Shown: piece after piece, positions 42,949 through 43,089 of the stretch
Layout of the letters: every line of letters begins with the position of its first letter
How positions within the stretch are numbered: the first letter of the stretch is position 1
Assembly (NCBI GenBank): GCA_002314675.1
Contig: DCGZ01000166.1
Coordinates: forward strand, 5,613 to 48,701
Direction: 5' to 3'
DNA: 43,089 bases
DNA from: Fibrobacter sp. UBA1765
Lineage (GTDB): Bacteria > Fibrobacterota > Fibrobacteria > Fibrobacterales > Fibrobacteraceae
Translations under genes and position numbers: made by a program
The notes under the pieces: model-generated
What the model was told of the DNA's origin: nothing
Databases searched by the model: none
The model's input: only the letters and a program-made list of their open reading frames with translations

Positions 42949-43089
42949 TTAGAGCTGTGAAAAAGCGTCTTGAAACAAGCTTTCTTTATCGATACATTCG
43001 TTGAAGTTCCAACTAGAAATATCACCTTGGAATTTTGAATTGTAGAACATGCCTGCCATATCCGTCACGTTGCTCACGTTCCACAGGCT
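42949..43089 (-). CDS. DUF285/BspA-like surface protein, partial
   Basis: Only the last 46 codons are in the window; the 5' part lies beyond the right edge. The sequence LWNVSNVTDMAGMFYNSKF and DISSWNF is the diagnostic 25-residue leucine-rich-like repeat of DUF285 (BspA-type surface proteins). It ends FQDAFSQL. Proteins of this type are extracellular and often anchored by a lipoprotein or secretion signal. 93 bp without a visible gene separate it from ruvB. Confidence 0.85.
   Translation of the reverse strand, partial: SLWNVSNVTDMAGMFYNSKFQGDISSWNFNECIDKESLFQDAFSQL

Overview
The window looks like a chromosomal segment of a Fibrobacter-type bacterium (phylum Fibrobacterota, possibly F. succinogenes or a close relative). 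That assignment is an inference. It rests on the moderate GC content, the dense gene packing, a DUF285/BspA-like surface-repeat gene at the right edge, and intergenic mosaics of short dispersed repeats. Thirty-one protein-coding genes and one frameshifted gene fill most of the sequence. I found no rRNA, tRNA, CRISPR array, insertion sequence or prophage.

Layout. 1-230 is a repeat mosaic with no gene. 231-2941 holds a TlpA-like thioredoxin, a short-chain dehydrogenase and dnaJ. 3207-5951 holds dnaK and grpE. 6218-9605 encodes an SppA-type protease with an extra N-terminal region, then a CBS-domain membrane protein. 9642-18492 is a complete recC-recB-recD operon. 18604-20905 is a quinone cluster (ubiE, ubiX-like, ubiA-like and a small membrane protein), probably for menaquinone. 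20916-24348 is the operon ybbR-tsaD-hypothetical-birA, preceded by sufS with its own terminator. 25833-28621 holds a frameshifted lipoprotein gene coupled to a thioredoxin, then ligA. 28826-36990 is one tightly packed minus-strand operon: RND exporter, aminotransferase, FHA-ABC transporter, Ser/Thr kinase, yraN and a TsaC/YciO protein. 37196-41813 holds a membrane spermidine-synthase-like fusion and an outer-membrane barrel protein. ruvB and a partial DUF285 gene end the window.

The strongest regulatory signal is in the chaperone region. Both grpE and dnaK are preceded by textbook sigma-54 (-24/-12) promoters. An identical 17-bp palindrome-containing sequence lies upstream of each. The two palindromes sit exactly 10 bp (about one helical turn) apart in their distance from the promoter. 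No CIRCE element is present. This suggests control of the DnaK machine by sigma-54 and an enhancer-binding protein.

Other notable items. The Ser/Thr kinase/FHA-ABC pair resembles the mycobacterial PknF/Rv1747 pair, here inside an RND-exporter operon. A REP-like repeat, normally intergenic, is read in frame inside the spermidine-synthase-like gene next to a 24-bp tandem array. A +1 frame disruption lies in a small lipoprotein gene whose second frame ends in an ATGA overlap with the next gene.
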